Assembly: GCA_028023455.1 (NCBI GenBank)
Contig: JAQFVV010006474.1
Coordinates: 887,501 to 951,500 of the forward strand
From: Epiperipatus broadwayi
Lineage: Eukaryota; Onychophora; Udeonychophora; Euonychophora; Peripatidae
Length of the DNA stretch: 64,000 nucleotides
Direction: 5' to 3'
The notes under the pieces are model-generated. The model was not told the origin of the DNA and did no database searches. It saw only the letters and a list, made by a program, of their open reading frames with translations. Positions 38,105-49,576 of this stretch are shown piece after piece (within the stretch, counting starts at the first letter, position 1; each line of letters opens with the position of its first letter). Both the position numbers and the translations under genes were made by a program.

Positions 38105-39015
38105 TTAAGCTGAAATTTACTGTTGTCTTTGAGTCGTTATAAATTAAAAAATAAGAAGAATTTTCTGGCATAAAAGTGAGGCATCCATCTGCTGTGCCTA
38201 TAACCTTAAATTTGAATTCAGGCCGAATAAAATTCTTTTATTTTTACTGTAAAATTTTATAATAATAATTTAAATGGTACATTCAATGCCGGCGTATGTG
38301 TCTGTGTGCTTATGCAAAATTCATTTCTTTTTTATCCGTCGTAGGTTTTTAAAAGTTGCAAAATGATTTACAAGGCTAGGAAAGTGCCTAAGGACAAATC
38401 TCCTATGTCATTATGTCAAAGATTTTTTAAAAGATGGTTTATTGATATAACAAGAATTTTAGATAAGTTTAACTTTTTATTTTTTTCTCCTAATTGCTTT
38501 AAGAAGAAACTGAATTGATTTTTAAATGATTGATATTTTCGAAAAATTATAAGATACAATCTTAACAAAAACAAGAAAGAGAATTGATTTTGAATATAGA
38601 TATAAATTTAATACAATTATTAGTTATATAAAAGAAAGATTATATATATATATAGGCTAATGTTTAAGACTTCTGATTTATTTTCAAGTACACAAAAGGT
38701 GACTCCACTTTAGATATAATAGAGAACTCAAATTTTTAGATAAAATGCAAAGAGAAAAAATAGATATGCATTGGTTGGTGAAACATGGACAGCAGATGAG
38801 ACTAATCAAGATGAAATGAAATATAATTTTCTTCTATTTCCTCCTTTCCTTATGTATTGATTTCTATATTGACATATTATACCATTTCCAACCTTCTTAT
38901 ACACTTAACAATACTATTTTTTATACTAAAACTTTACTATTACTGTTGACTGCCTGCAGTTTATCAACAGAGCTACAATATCCAAATATATAATCATAGA
39001 ATTAATACATTTTAT
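38105..39015. other. AT-rich non-coding stretch
   Basis: Nothing recognised. Confidence 0.6.
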
Positions 39016-39017
39016 AA

Positions 39018-39667
39018 ACATATTTATATATTTAGATATCACATGTCCACCACTTCTTATGCTTGTGTGTAACTGTTTTTAAACAGGGAAAACTCACTAT
39101 ACATATTGCCACATACAGCAAAACAGAGTAATCAATGGATGCCAGAAGGCTTGTGCATAAAATCCCCATCTAATGCCTACTCATCCAATATCCCCAGACT
39201 AGTTTCTGGTTTTTGGCCTTTGTCAGTGAAGAGCTTTGGATCTGAGAGCAATGCACCTAAATCATAGGATCTAATGCAACTCTCCTGCAACCACCCTTTA
39301 TCTCCACTTAACTACAAAACTATGAGTCTTAAATTGAAAACACCTATGAATATATAAGCTAATGGGTTTGTATTGAGAACATTAAGGTGTTTTCAATTTA
39401 AGACTCTTGGTTAGTAGTTAAGTGGAGATAAAAGGTGGCTGCTGGAGGGTTGCATTAGATCCTAAGATGTAGGTGCAGTGCTCTCAGATCCAAGACTCCT
39501 CACTGACAAAGGCCACAAGCCGGAAACTAGTCTGGGGATATTGGATGAGTAGAAACTAGATGGGGATTTTATGCACAAGATTCTTCTGGCATCCACTGAT
39601 TACTCTAGCTTGTTGTGTGTGGCAATATGTAGAGTGAGTTTTGCCTGTATTATATTTACATATTTAT
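39018..39667. mobile_element. FB repeat, inverted pair (foldback form)
   Basis: The left arm (minus orientation, to about 39340) and right arm (plus orientation, from about 39390) are reverse complements over about 260 bases around a short AT-rich loop. The right end reads GTGAGTTTTGCCTGTATTAT. ACATATTTAT occurs at 39018-39027 and 39658-39667 as a possible 10-base target duplication; in AT-rich DNA this alone is weak. Confidence 0.85.
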
Positions 39668-39669
39668 GT

Positions 39670-41640
39670 ATGTTTTAATTACGTATATAAATATGTGTAT
39701 AAGTATTAATTGTATGTTTATGTATTTGGATATTGTAGTTCTGATGATGACTGCAGGACAGTCAAAAGAGTAAGAGTAAAGATTTGGTATAAAAATAGAT
39801 TGTTAAGTGTATAAAAAGGTTGGATATGGTATGTAAATATATTAATGAAAATAGGTTATTAATTGGTTTACATGGAGAGGATAACAAACACGTAATGCTA
39901 TAAAATTTTTATAATATGCAAAGTTAACAGATAAATAATTTATTTCTGTATATGAAATATAAAGAAATGGAAGAAATATATAAAAAATGTATAACAAGTA
40001 TATAATTATGATGGGTGGGAAAAGAGAATAGAAAAAATGGATAGAGTAAAAAAAATATAATTATGAACATGAATAAAAAAAATAGTTTGAAGTTATATAG
40101 GTAAAAAAATTATATAAATTCTAGAAAGATGCAAGATGCCATTAGAGGGAGTTCATTGTTATTTGATGCAAATACAATTGTTTTAAATATTAAGAAAAAA
40201 ATGAATATGTGAAATAAGGAATTGGATTGTAGAATGTAGTTTACATGAAATAGTGATAGAGAATGTTAAAAACTTATAGTTGGAGTGTAGGATGTTGAAA
40301 GATAATCAGAATAAACAGTATGGAGGCAAGAAATAAATTTAAAAATAAAGGGAATGAAAAAAGTAGAGATTTTATGATTTCTTGTTTAGGTTTTTATAAC
40401 GAAATTGGGAAATATGAGGATGTAAGAGAGGAATTGATGAATGAACTTCTATTAAAATATATGCAGATATAACCTGTAATCATGGTGTGACACAAAATTG
40501 CTTTACCATAAATGAAGTCAGAAATTTCTCTGCATAGATTATACTTGAAAATTTGTCAACCATGTTAAACATTTCTTCCTTCCAAACCTGCATATATACA
40601 CTAAAATAATTTACTTTCTGTTCTTTATCATTCAATTAATTTCCATTCCTGGTGGACAAAACCAGAAATGGAAAAATAATTGAGTGACAAGGAACAGTAA
40701 GTAGATTAGTTTATGGTGTACCAGGGATCACAAGATTTCAGATATAATCTATATAAAAAAATTTCTGGTTTCATTTATGGAGAGAAGTCATTTTGCACCA
40801 TATTGGATCTGTATATTGTTGAAAAGAAATCTGATATTAATAAATATAAGACAACCAAATCAAATATCATGTATGCATGCATCCAATGGTTTTGGCACAA
40901 TGATTACTGCATTCACTTATCTTGATCTATAGTTCAATTTTTGAGTAGAGATGATAAAGAGAATCCATAAAGAAAAAAACATTCCAAGTAATGCTTGATG
41001 CTTCAATCAGTACCGGAAAAAAAGTTTAAACAATAAAAATGATATCCAAACATTCCATTGATATTTGGCTAATCAATTAGTTTAAAATACTTAAGAGCAA
41101 ACTTGCAAAGATTCAAAATTTATGTCAATGCATTTATTGAGTTGGTAAATATTTTCAAAGAAGGATTTGTTAATGTAGTATTGTGTACAACTTAGTTCTT
41201 GTGATGGGTGAAACTTGTTTAAGGTAGATTAAGTGCAAACTACCTCTACAAATAGAATAATGACTTGTACTAAGTGATACTAAGTGAGTTATATATAATT
41301 AATATTATAAATTTGTAATTGAAATAAAATTAAAATTGAAGATACTTGTGCATTAGACCTGCAGTGTCATTTCATTTTATAATTTCCTGGCAGAGTTAAT
41401 ATATGTAGTATTTTTTACTTTTAAACAAAATTTGGGGATTGCTGCCCATGTTTGAAATTAAAAACTAACAGCAGATCTAATATGTAAGTGCCAAATGAAA
41501 TATTTCTCATATTTTTTTAGAATTTAATTATATATATAGAAAATTTACTTAAATTCTAAATAAATTCCAGTTATTTAATTCTTATGTACACATACATATC
41601 ATTTAATTAATACTTAAAAACAATGCATAGTGAATATATA
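39670..41640. other. AT-rich non-coding stretch
   Basis: A 70-codon plus frame at 40713-40925 is unrecognised. No other features. Confidence 0.55.
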
Positions 41641-41652
41641 TATTTGGACTAA

Positions 41653-41681
41653 ATTATATATATATATATATATATATAATT

Positions 41682-41740
<59 letters not shown>
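41653..41740. repeat. (AT)n microsatellite
   Basis: Long TA runs with a few TT interruptions; it abuts a hairpin. Confidence 0.95.
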
Positions 41741-41743
<3 letters not shown>

Positions 41744-41884
41744 GTAATATAGGGAGCATACCAATAGCTCAAACAAGCTCTTAATTGATAAGTGCTGTAA
41801 GAAAAAAATATTTTAAATCTCTGTCAAGAACATTCTCATCCCCAGACCAATTAAGCTATTGGTATGCTCTCTATATTACATATT
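41739..41884. repeat. hairpin (inverted repeat, arms ~31 bp)
   Basis: ATAGGGAGCATACCAATAGC near 41749 pairs with GCTATTGGTATGCTCTCTAT near 41855; the arms extend to ATATGTAATAT/ATATTACATAT. The loop is about 84 bases. MITE-like; no target repeat was found. Confidence 0.85.
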
Positions 41885-41960
41885 TGTAAATACAATCTCA
41901 TAAAAGTAATGTCATACTATATATGACTTGCTTTATTGATTATTTTCACATATATATACA

Positions 41961-42600
41961 AGGGGGCACCCAAAAGTGACTAAAATAATTCTCTGATTTG
42001 TGCCCCTGTTGTAATATATACTTCTTCTGTTACATACATCTTGCAGAAACCCTTCTGCATCAATCTGCCAAATAACATTGCTGTGCAAAATCATGGGACC
42101 ATAAAATACATTGTTTTGTAAAGTTCATTTTGCATTTTTGTCAATTTTTTTATAATGACTGAAAAGTTCCACAGTGTGAAATTCTGTTTTGTTTATAGAA
42201 AATTATAAGGAAAAGTCATAATGCTTGAAACAGATTACATGAAAGTTGATATCATAAAAACCCAAGTTTATGAGTGATTTAATTGACATCCTTAAATCTA
42301 CAACATCCTGAGAAAGTGTCACAGCTGAAGTCCAAAGTCAAAACAATGCTAATTTTTTTTATGCAAATGACATTTTTCTTTCAAATTTAGTTGATAATGA
42401 TGAGGCATTTTACCTACAAGTTCTGAAACATTTACTTGATGCTGTAAAACATAAACATCCTGTTTTGGAAGAAAGAAAAGTATGCAAGCCATTTCATCCC
42501 AACTAAGTGTGACCTCGCAAAGCCCTGAGTGAGACACACTTTTTAAATAATTCATCATGATGCAGTTTATCTATTAGTGATATTCTCTTGATCCTGCTTC
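41961..42600 (+). pseudogene. mariner-family transposase remnant with left terminal repeat
   Basis: CAAGGGGGCACCCAAAAGT, directly after a TA, looks like a mariner terminal inverted repeat. From 42155 a decayed frame reads MTEKFHSVKFCFVYRKL, stop, then VIMLETDYMKVDIIKTQVYE, which follows the N-terminal helix-turn-helix of SETMAR/mariner transposases (KFC...G...ML...YG...QVFEW). Around 42405 another frame reads FYLQVLKHLLDAVKHKHP and then FHPN, in the place of the LHHDNAP catalytic block. The middle of the transposase is deleted, there are several stops, and the right terminal repeat is missing. Dead copy. Confidence 0.72.
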
Positions 42601-42709
42601 TTGTGATTTTTTTTAATCTATCGAATCAAAAAATGTCTAATTTTTTTTTTTCAAACTTACAAATGGTGGGAAAAGTAACAGAAACCTTAAAAGGATGCTA
42701 TTTTGCAAG

Positions 42710-43276
42710 TAATTCCAGATTAAACTACTAAACATCATATGATCACATTTCTTATGCTTGCTCATAACTGTTATTAAAACAGGTAAAACTCTCCATACAG
42801 TAGGGTCACCCAGAGCAAGCCAGAGTAATCAATGGATGCCATAAAATCCCTATCTAGTGCCTACTCATTCAATATCCCCAGACTAGTTTCTATCTTGTGG
42901 CTTTCATCAGTGATGAGCCTTGGATATAAGAGCAGTGCACATAGATCTTAGAATCTAATGCAACTCTCCAGAAGCCATCTTTTATCTCTACTTAATTACA
43001 AAAGTATGAGTCTAAAATTAAAAACAGCATAATATTTTCAATCCAAGATCATTTGCTTATATAGCCATACAGGTCTGAACTCAGTTAAGTACCCATACAT
43101 TTTGGTGTCTTTGGCTCTTTAATAACCATAGCCACAACTATCCTATTAGGCAGGATTGGTATTAAACCACTAAACATCACAGGACCACCTTTCTTATGCT
43201 TGCTCATCCATTGATAACTCTGATTTGCACTGACTGGCACTACTGTATGGAGAGTTTTGTCTGCTTTAATTCCAGA
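42710..43276 (-). mobile_element. FB repeat with 10-bp direct repeats
   Basis: TAATTCCAGA at 42710-42719 and 43267-43276 flanks the element. Inside are a full minus-orientation FB unit (with a small deletion after CAATGGATGCC), the start of a second minus unit from AAACCACTAAACATCAC, then a switch to plus orientation near 43206 ending GGAGAGTTTTGTCTGCTTT. The terminal arms are therefore inverted: ACTCTCCATACAGTA near the left, TACTGTATGGAGAGT at the right. Confidence 0.88.
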
Positions 43277-43279
43277 CTA

Positions 43280-46095
43280 CCTTGAAAAATGGAAAAACAC
43301 ATTTAGATGGTGCATTGCCTAAAATGGACAGGCATTTGAAAAGATTAAATTTATAACACTTAAAAATAAAAAAAAAACATTTTTTTTTTTTATAAAATTC
43401 CAGTTATTTTTAGGTACCCTTGTTTATATTGATTAATTTGTGTTACCATAATAGTAAGATTGGTGGATTTTTTTATTATTAACAAGTACCAAAGAATTTC
43501 TTTTTATTACATATTTTTATTTATAAGTTATGTCAAATTTACTCTCAAATTAATTTAAAATGCATCTATACAATTTTAATATAAACTTAATTATTTTTTT
43601 GCGTTATTATATTACTTCAAAAAACTAATAACTCTCAAACTTTTTGAGATTACACTCCTATTTAATAAGTTTTTAATATTGGGTGGTGTGTTTTCAATTA
43701 CATGGGTCAGGAGTATTTTTCTCGTTATATAGACCTATAGGTGGTTTTGGGGTATATAATACTATTATGTATAATCTTTATTTAGAAAGTGTACATAAAA
43801 ACAAAATTTATGAAACATTTAAAACTTTAACAGAGTTATAAAAGTAACTGATATTCTTGTTTTAAGAACCTGTTAAAATTTACTAACAAAATGAGGAATT
43901 AAATAACTAACTGAATGGTTTTATTGCTCAGGAGGTTATAAGAAATTTAATCACCAGAAGTGCAAAAACTGGAACCAATTCAAAAATCTTATGTACCAGG
44001 GTCTGACATTCTCCCAATTGTATTAAACAACACAAAGACTTTTAAGACATAAGGGCAACAATAAGATATCAAATATCATTGATTTAATGGTGAAACCTAA
44101 TAGTCATAAATAAGATTATAGCCTTTATGTTTATGGAGTAATGCTTCTTACATTTCAGAAAGCTTATTGATTTCAAATTTTTTTTTAGTTGTAAATTAGT
44201 ACTTACATGTGTTGTGTATTAATAATTTAACCAGTTATATGTATGGTGATTCATTTTCTGAAATCATGTTGTTGTTTTTAACTGTCACATAAATTACAAA
44301 TATTTTATGTCCTTTGAAGATCAAAGATTTAATTAATTTAATCTAAACTTATTGGTAGAATAAAACTAATAATATTCAAGTTAATAATAACGATTGTACA
44401 GAAGTAGATTTTAAAAAAAAACTTGGGTCAAATAGGGATTTTCATACAGTGATGACGTTTATTAAAAGAAGTACTGTAAAAAAACTGATTCAGATAATGT
44501 TTTTAAAAACACAAGACCAATATGAATACATATTTTATACACTGTAAAATCTGTTCATATATGGAATATAATCAAATGACATTAAATACGTGTAAGTTCT
44601 GGAAGTGAGAGAGTTAAATATAATCCATGGACATTAAGATCCAAGGTTGCCTATTCTTTCACAGTATCAAACTGAGCAGAAAAATGTAAGATGTCATTTA
44701 AAATAAATACTTTCCCTAGAATCATGCAACTATATACATTTATATGTTTGTTACTATAACAATGCTGTTAACAGATGAAAAGCTTTCTAGCTATAATTTG
44801 TTAAATTACTGATTCATTTATGATTAATATTATTTTTATTTGATATATGCATTGAGTATATATAAATCAATTCTACCTTATAGCTCAACTAATAATTATA
44901 AATCAAATAAAAACGTTATAAAATTAACATTACAAATATTAGTGAAACTATTCAAAGCTTAATAATAAATGATAATTATTTCACTTATCTGCAAAATCCT
45001 TTTCAAGTGTAAATACAATACCCTCTCTTTTTATCTCGATTTACATATTCATGATCACATGAAACATTCTTTGATCAGAAAAACGTTGTTTTCTTCAAGA
45101 ATAATGAGATAAGCATTAAAAAGATTTTTTTGATCAATATATATGTAGAAGTAAAGCAATCAACTGAATGAAAACTTTTTTCAATACAAAAGGTAGGAAG
45201 AGGGTAGATTTAGATATTATAATATGCTGTTTATTTTAAATGAAATTAAAAATGCTAATTAAATGTATGAAGAATTAAAAAAACTTCAGAAAATGATTAA
45301 AACATCTCTAAAAGAAATAAATGAAAAAATATAGAAGTTGATAACAAATCTCACAAAAAATGCTTAAATAATGAAAATACACTAGATAATTGAAAAAAAT
45401 TAATGGTGATATTTAAGAAAATGAAAATAATTAGAAGTGGCTTCCATATTGGACATTGTGAGACTACATTTTGGTATTTTTGGATTCATGATTATAAAAG
45501 TAAAAAGTAAATCTTTATATAATAATACAACAATGAAGAAAATAATTTTCAGTAGAATTCAAAAAATTAATTAATAACTAAATTCAGTGAATTGAATTAA
45601 AAAGAAATTTCCCAATCATTCTATAAGCAGCTTCTCTGGTTTTGAGATGACTAATTGGAACATGAATCTGTAAATGTTTTTAACTTTCATTTTATCATTA
45701 TTTTTTTAATAAGATTTGCAGTTTTGCTTTTTATGGAAATTATTTTCATTAATAAAATGGATAAAAACAACATGAAATGACATCTGACTGATTTAAATAT
45801 GGAAAAAATTTCTGTTTAATTACAAACATTAAGTCTTGTGAAAGCAAACATATTAAAAGTCTTATTAAAATAAATGAATTTAAACTTTAGAATGTTTCTA
45901 TAACAATGTATTATATTATAAAAAATGCTAAATATTATCTATGGCATATTTAATTTTATATAAAAAATGAATAATAACATGGATGTTGTTAGACTCATTT
46001 GTGAAAAAATTGGCATATGAAGGTTAAAATATTGTTCCTCCCAAGCTACAAAATTAACCAAAAAAACTCAAGATAAATTTAAAAATTGTTATAAT
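43280..46095. other. AT-rich non-coding stretch
   Basis: Nothing clearly recognisable. AACTCTCAAACTTTTTGAGA near 43631 is reminiscent of a hAT terminal sequence but stands alone. Confidence 0.55.
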
Positions 46096-46101
46096 ATAAA
46101 A

Positions 46102-46476
46102 CAAGGGTTCCCAACATGGGGTACACATATTCCCAGGAGAACAAGAAACTTGTCCAGAGGGTAGAGTGAATAGCAGGTAAATAATTATATTATGATTTTA
46201 ATATATTACAAAAATAGTTATGTTATCAATATTCCTGTGCTATTCCATGTTGCTACTGTCTGTTAGCCACACTTGCAATATTTCAGGTCTCTTTTTAAAC
46301 ATGGAGATAGTAAAGATACAGGTTCAATAACTTAAAATGTCCAGTTAAGATTTTATTTACTGAATAAAACTTTTATAAAACTAAATTACTGGTTTTTTTT
46401 CTTATAATGAATAGAGGATACAGTATAATGTACTAAAAGGCAAGATGTACAGGGTCAAAAAGATTGGGAACACCGG
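46102..46476. mobile_element. hAT-type MITE (375 bp)
   Basis: The left end is CAAGGGTTCCCAACATGGGG and the right end is AGATTGGGAACACCGG. The terminal inverted repeat C(A/C)(A/G)(G/T)GGTTCCCAA is typical of Charlie-like hAT elements, as is the GGGGTAC segment that follows. The flanking octamers ATATAAAA (46094-46101) and AAATAAAA (46477-46484) match at 7 of 8, which fits an 8-bp hAT target duplication. No transposase frame; non-autonomous. Confidence 0.72.
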
Positions 46477-46497
46477 AAATAAAATTCACATCACAAC

Positions 46498-47020
46498 ATT
46501 AAAATAAATATAAAACCACTAAACATCACATGATCACTATCTCTTATACTAGAACATAATTGTTAATAAATGAGGCAAAACTCCATACAGTAGTGCCACC
46601 CTGTGCCAACCAGAGTAATCAATGGAAGCCAGAAGGCTTGTGCATAAAATCCCTATCTAGTGCCTATTCATCCAATATTTCCAGACTAGTTTCTGGCTTG
46701 TGGATTTCATCAGTGAGGAGCCCTGGATCTGAGAGCACTGCACCTAGATCTTAGGATCTAATGCAGCCCTCCAGTAGTAATCTTTTAATTCTACTTAACG
46801 ACAAAACTATGAGAATGAAATTGAAAACGATAATATTTTCAATCTAAGCTCAATAACATATATAGTCAAATGGTAGCTATGGTTGTTAAAGAACCAAAGA
46901 CACCAAATTGTATGGGTGCTGAAATGAGTTCAGACCCATATAACTATATAAATGATTGAGCTTAGATTAAAAATATCATTGTGTTTTTAATTTCATTCTC
47001 ATAGTTTTGTAGTGAAGTAA
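46498..47020. mobile_element. FB repeat, left portion (split by LTR element)
   Basis: The minus arm runs 46510 to about 46868, then the sequence turns and continues in plus orientation (GCTATGGTTGTTAAAGAACC) up to TTGTAGTGAAGTAA at 47020, where the LTR element begins. The remainder resumes at 51622 with GTAGAGTTAAAAGGTGGCTG, exactly where the unbroken unit (6518-6550) continues. Flank ATTAAAATAAAT (46498-46509) matches ATTAAAAGAAAT (51851-51862) at 11 of 12. Confidence 0.9.
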
Positions 47021-48117
47021 TGTAACAGTAGCTGGGTTCAAACCCTGTTACAAAAGGAATGAAAATGTAGATTTTAGACATTTTTTAAATATTATTATTA
47101 TGCTATTATTATTTTGGAAAAGTCGCACAGACAAATCCACATGTATTTGCTGGAATGAGGGGTATAGGTATATATTTTAAGTGGCATACATATATATAGG
47201 TAAATGTTGTTGAAAACAAGAAAATAAAAATTTAAATGATTTTAAAGCAGGTAAAAGAAAAGTTTCTTTTACAATTATAACTTTCTGAATTAATTAGCCA
47301 AACATATCTTATTGTTCAAAAAAGAAAAAAACCCGAATCTAACTACTTGAATGGATATTTTTTTAATTAAACGGATTTTGTAGAAATAATTTTTTAAAAG
47401 AAATAAATATGGAATGCACATTATTTATTGAACTCTTTTCTATTTCTTTTGTTTAATTAAAGTCAATGAAAAGATTTATAATTAAAAAGTTTCAAGAATT
47501 TAAAAAAAGAAGAATTAGATAAGTAAAAGTCAGTGTAGTGGTTTTTTTTTTTTTTTTTAAAAATTTTTTTTGGGGAGGGGGGGAAGGGAAAAGGGGGGGG
47601 GGGGGGGGGGGATTTTTTTTTTTTTTTTTAAAGGGGGGAAATGCGCTACCACGCCCTGAGTATTAAGGTGGGCATCAAATTAAATGGTTGAATCAAACAA
47701 ACATTTAATAGACCCTATGATTCTTGTTAAATAACAAGAATGGTGCTTGGCAATGAACAAAAAAAGATACGTTGTTCATAAACATAGAGATCTAATTTGA
47801 GGTTATGTTTAAAGCTGGGAGGGTTTGATACAATTACCTTATATATGTGTGTTTTATGGTCAGCTTCTTCTCTAACCCTTTTTGAATGACCCAAAGTTCT
47901 AGAAAACTTCATAAGAGGGGTGAATGACTCAATTTTCTTTGAAAACTTTGTATGGGAAGGGCTATTCAATAGGGCACACGTCTTCATATAAATTCACCCT
48001 CGAAAGAAAGTATAAATGTAAAATTTAGTTTGATAAGGTTGAAGGTTTGACGTCAGATAATTTAAAAATTAAAATAAAAATGTAAACATATACGATAAAG
48101 AGTCGCAAAATGTTTCA
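47021..48117 (+). mobile_element. 5' LTR of gag-only retroelement, internally collapsed
   Basis: Starts TGTAACAGTAGCTGGG and ends ATGTTTCA (TG...CA). It matches the 3' LTR at both ends (47021-47541 with 49577-50091; 47641-48117 with 51143-51621), but the ~1.05 kb middle is replaced by a 99-base homopolymer patch. The LTR start folds on itself: TGTAACAG pairs with CTGTTACA, with GGGTT/AACCC inside. Confidence 0.88.
47542..47640. other. homopolymer patch, probable assembly artefact
   Basis: Runs of about 20 T, several A, 8 T, mixed G/A, about 20 G, 17 T, then GGGGGG. It has no counterpart in the 3' LTR, where ~1.05 kb of ordinary sequence lies at this point. Confidence 0.8.
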
Positions 48118-48118
48118 A

Positions 48119-48136
48119 TGGACTCCCAATAATGGG
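48119..48136 (+). promoter_or_regulatory. candidate primer-binding site
   Basis: TGGACTCCCAATAATGGG begins one base after the 5' LTR. A TGG start is expected for pairing with a tRNA CCA end. The tRNA was not identified. Confidence 0.45.
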
Positions 48137-48462
48137 GCTTTTGAAAAACGGAGATCGATAGGGTGGATGCAGCCAAAGGATATAGAGGACACATTAGTCA
48201 AAAAGAGTAAACATTTTTTTTAAAAAGAGAGGAAATATTTTTTTTTTTTTAGGTATAAAATTTGTTGCTGTTCAGTTAAATTTTTTTTTTCTGGGAGAGA
48301 AAAATAATAAAAAATAGAATTTAATGGTAGATAGGCAAATAGGGCAAAAACAAAACGGGGGAAAATAATAAATATTACATGAAGAAATGGTAGGGGATCT
48401 GGGACAGTGAACCCGGCATGTATTGTTAATCTGACTAGAAAATAATATAAAATCAAAATCGA

Positions 48463-49155
48463 ATGAAAAACAGATCACTGAGTAATATGGATAACAAAAT
48501 GACAGATAAGGGAAAGGAAATGGACATGTTTCAATCAATCATGGAAAAGTTACAGGAAATGGAAACAAGATTATGGAAAGAAATAAATGATGTAAAGAGA
48601 GAAGTAAATGAAAGGATATTAGAGGGGCAGAGAGAAAATGAGAAAAGGTTGTTAGAATTGGAGAAAAAGCTGCATAAAGAAATAAGAGGCAGTCAGGTGA
48701 GAGAATGGGAGGGTGAAAAGCAAACAAGAGATAGATTGGAAGTCCCAGTCATTGAGGAGAAAATAGTGGAAGACTGGCAAACCACAGAGAAATGTATGTT
48801 TAACCATACTAATGTTAACCAATTTCTTAAGATCCATTCTTTCACAGGCCAAATAGGAGAAGCACCAATGGAGCACCTTAAGAGCCTACAGAAATATTTC
48901 AGTATAAACATAATGCCTGAAGAAAACAAAGTACTAATAGCATGTAGCAACTTGGCAGGGAATGCGTTATCTTGGTGGGAGTCATTGTTCCACCAACTTC
49001 AGACTTTTAAAGAATATACAGAAGCAGTGCAAGAAACATTCTGGTCGAAAGAGCAACAAGAGGTTGTCAGATACTGCGTTATGCAAAAAAAGTACAGAGG
49101 GCATGGCCAAGAGAACTACACACAATTTTTTCAGCATCAAATTGCCAAGCTATGA
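48463..49155 (+). CDS. Gag-like protein of a Ty3/Gypsy-type LTR retroelement
   Basis: A 230-codon frame between the two LTRs, the only sizeable one in the 1.46-kb internal region. Residues about 20-75 are highly charged and coiled-coil-like (KLQEMETRLWKEINDVKREV). Residues about 125-225 match the retrotransposon Gag capsid fold: HLKSLQKYF, then ACSNLAGNALSWWESL, TFKEYTEAVQETFW and ENYTQFFQHQIAKL. Capsids of this type package element RNA. A TGA ends the frame at 49155, but the same frame carries Gag-like residues (SHIIRIIKHNLPVRIEKML) on to about 49302, so the gene looks truncated by a point change. No zinc knuckle, protease, reverse transcriptase or integrase follows, so the element could move only with help from a relative. 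The start is the first ATG; the ATG at 48487 is an alternative. Confidence 0.82.
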   Translation: MKNRSLSNMDNKMTDKGKEMDMFQSIMEKLQEMETRLWKEINDVKREVNERILEGQRENEKRLLELEKKLHKEIRGSQVREWEGEKQTRDRLEVPVIEEKIVEDWQTTEKCMFNHTNVNQFLKIHSFTGQIGEAPMEHLKSLQKYFSINIMPEENKVLIACSNLAGNALSWWESLFHQLQTFKEYTEAVQETFWSKEQQEVVRYCVMQKKYRGHGQENYTQFFQHQIAKL

Positions 49156-49431
49156 ACCTTGGATGAATGTAATATGACTGAGAGCCACATAATAAGAATC
49201 ATAAAACACAATTTGCCAGTGCGAATCGAAAAAATGCTGATAGGGATTGGAAAATCGTCAATTGAAAAAGTGGCTGAAGTGTTGAATGCAAATAGACATG
49301 AGTGAAAGTGAACAGGATAAACCTATAGATCGAGGCAAATGGAGAAATGATGATCAGGGAAAGGATTCTAACCGCCAGAAACCATAACAAAAATAAAATA
49401 AAATTTATAGGGAATAGAAGATAAAGGGAAA

Positions 49432-49433
<2 letters not shown>

Positions 49434-49492
<59 letters not shown>
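49434..49492. repeat. (AT)n microsatellite inside the LTR element
   Basis: About 59 bases of TA dinucleotides, in the internal region where pol would be expected in an autonomous element. Confidence 0.97.
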
Positions 49493-49494
<2 letters not shown>

Positions 49495-49565
49495 AAAGAG
49501 TTAAGGTCAGAGTTGTTTTTTGGTAGCCTTCAAAATGAAATAAACTTCATTTTGAAGTCTTTCCA

Positions 49566-49576
49566 ACAAAAGGGAT
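49566..49576 (+). promoter_or_regulatory. polypurine tract
   Basis: ACAAAAGGGAT directly precedes the 3' LTR start, as needed for plus-strand priming. Confidence 0.6.

Noticed and set aside
43627-43665. hAT-like motif AACTCTCAAACTTTTTGAGA
   Set aside because: Isolated, with no partner end or flanking duplication found.
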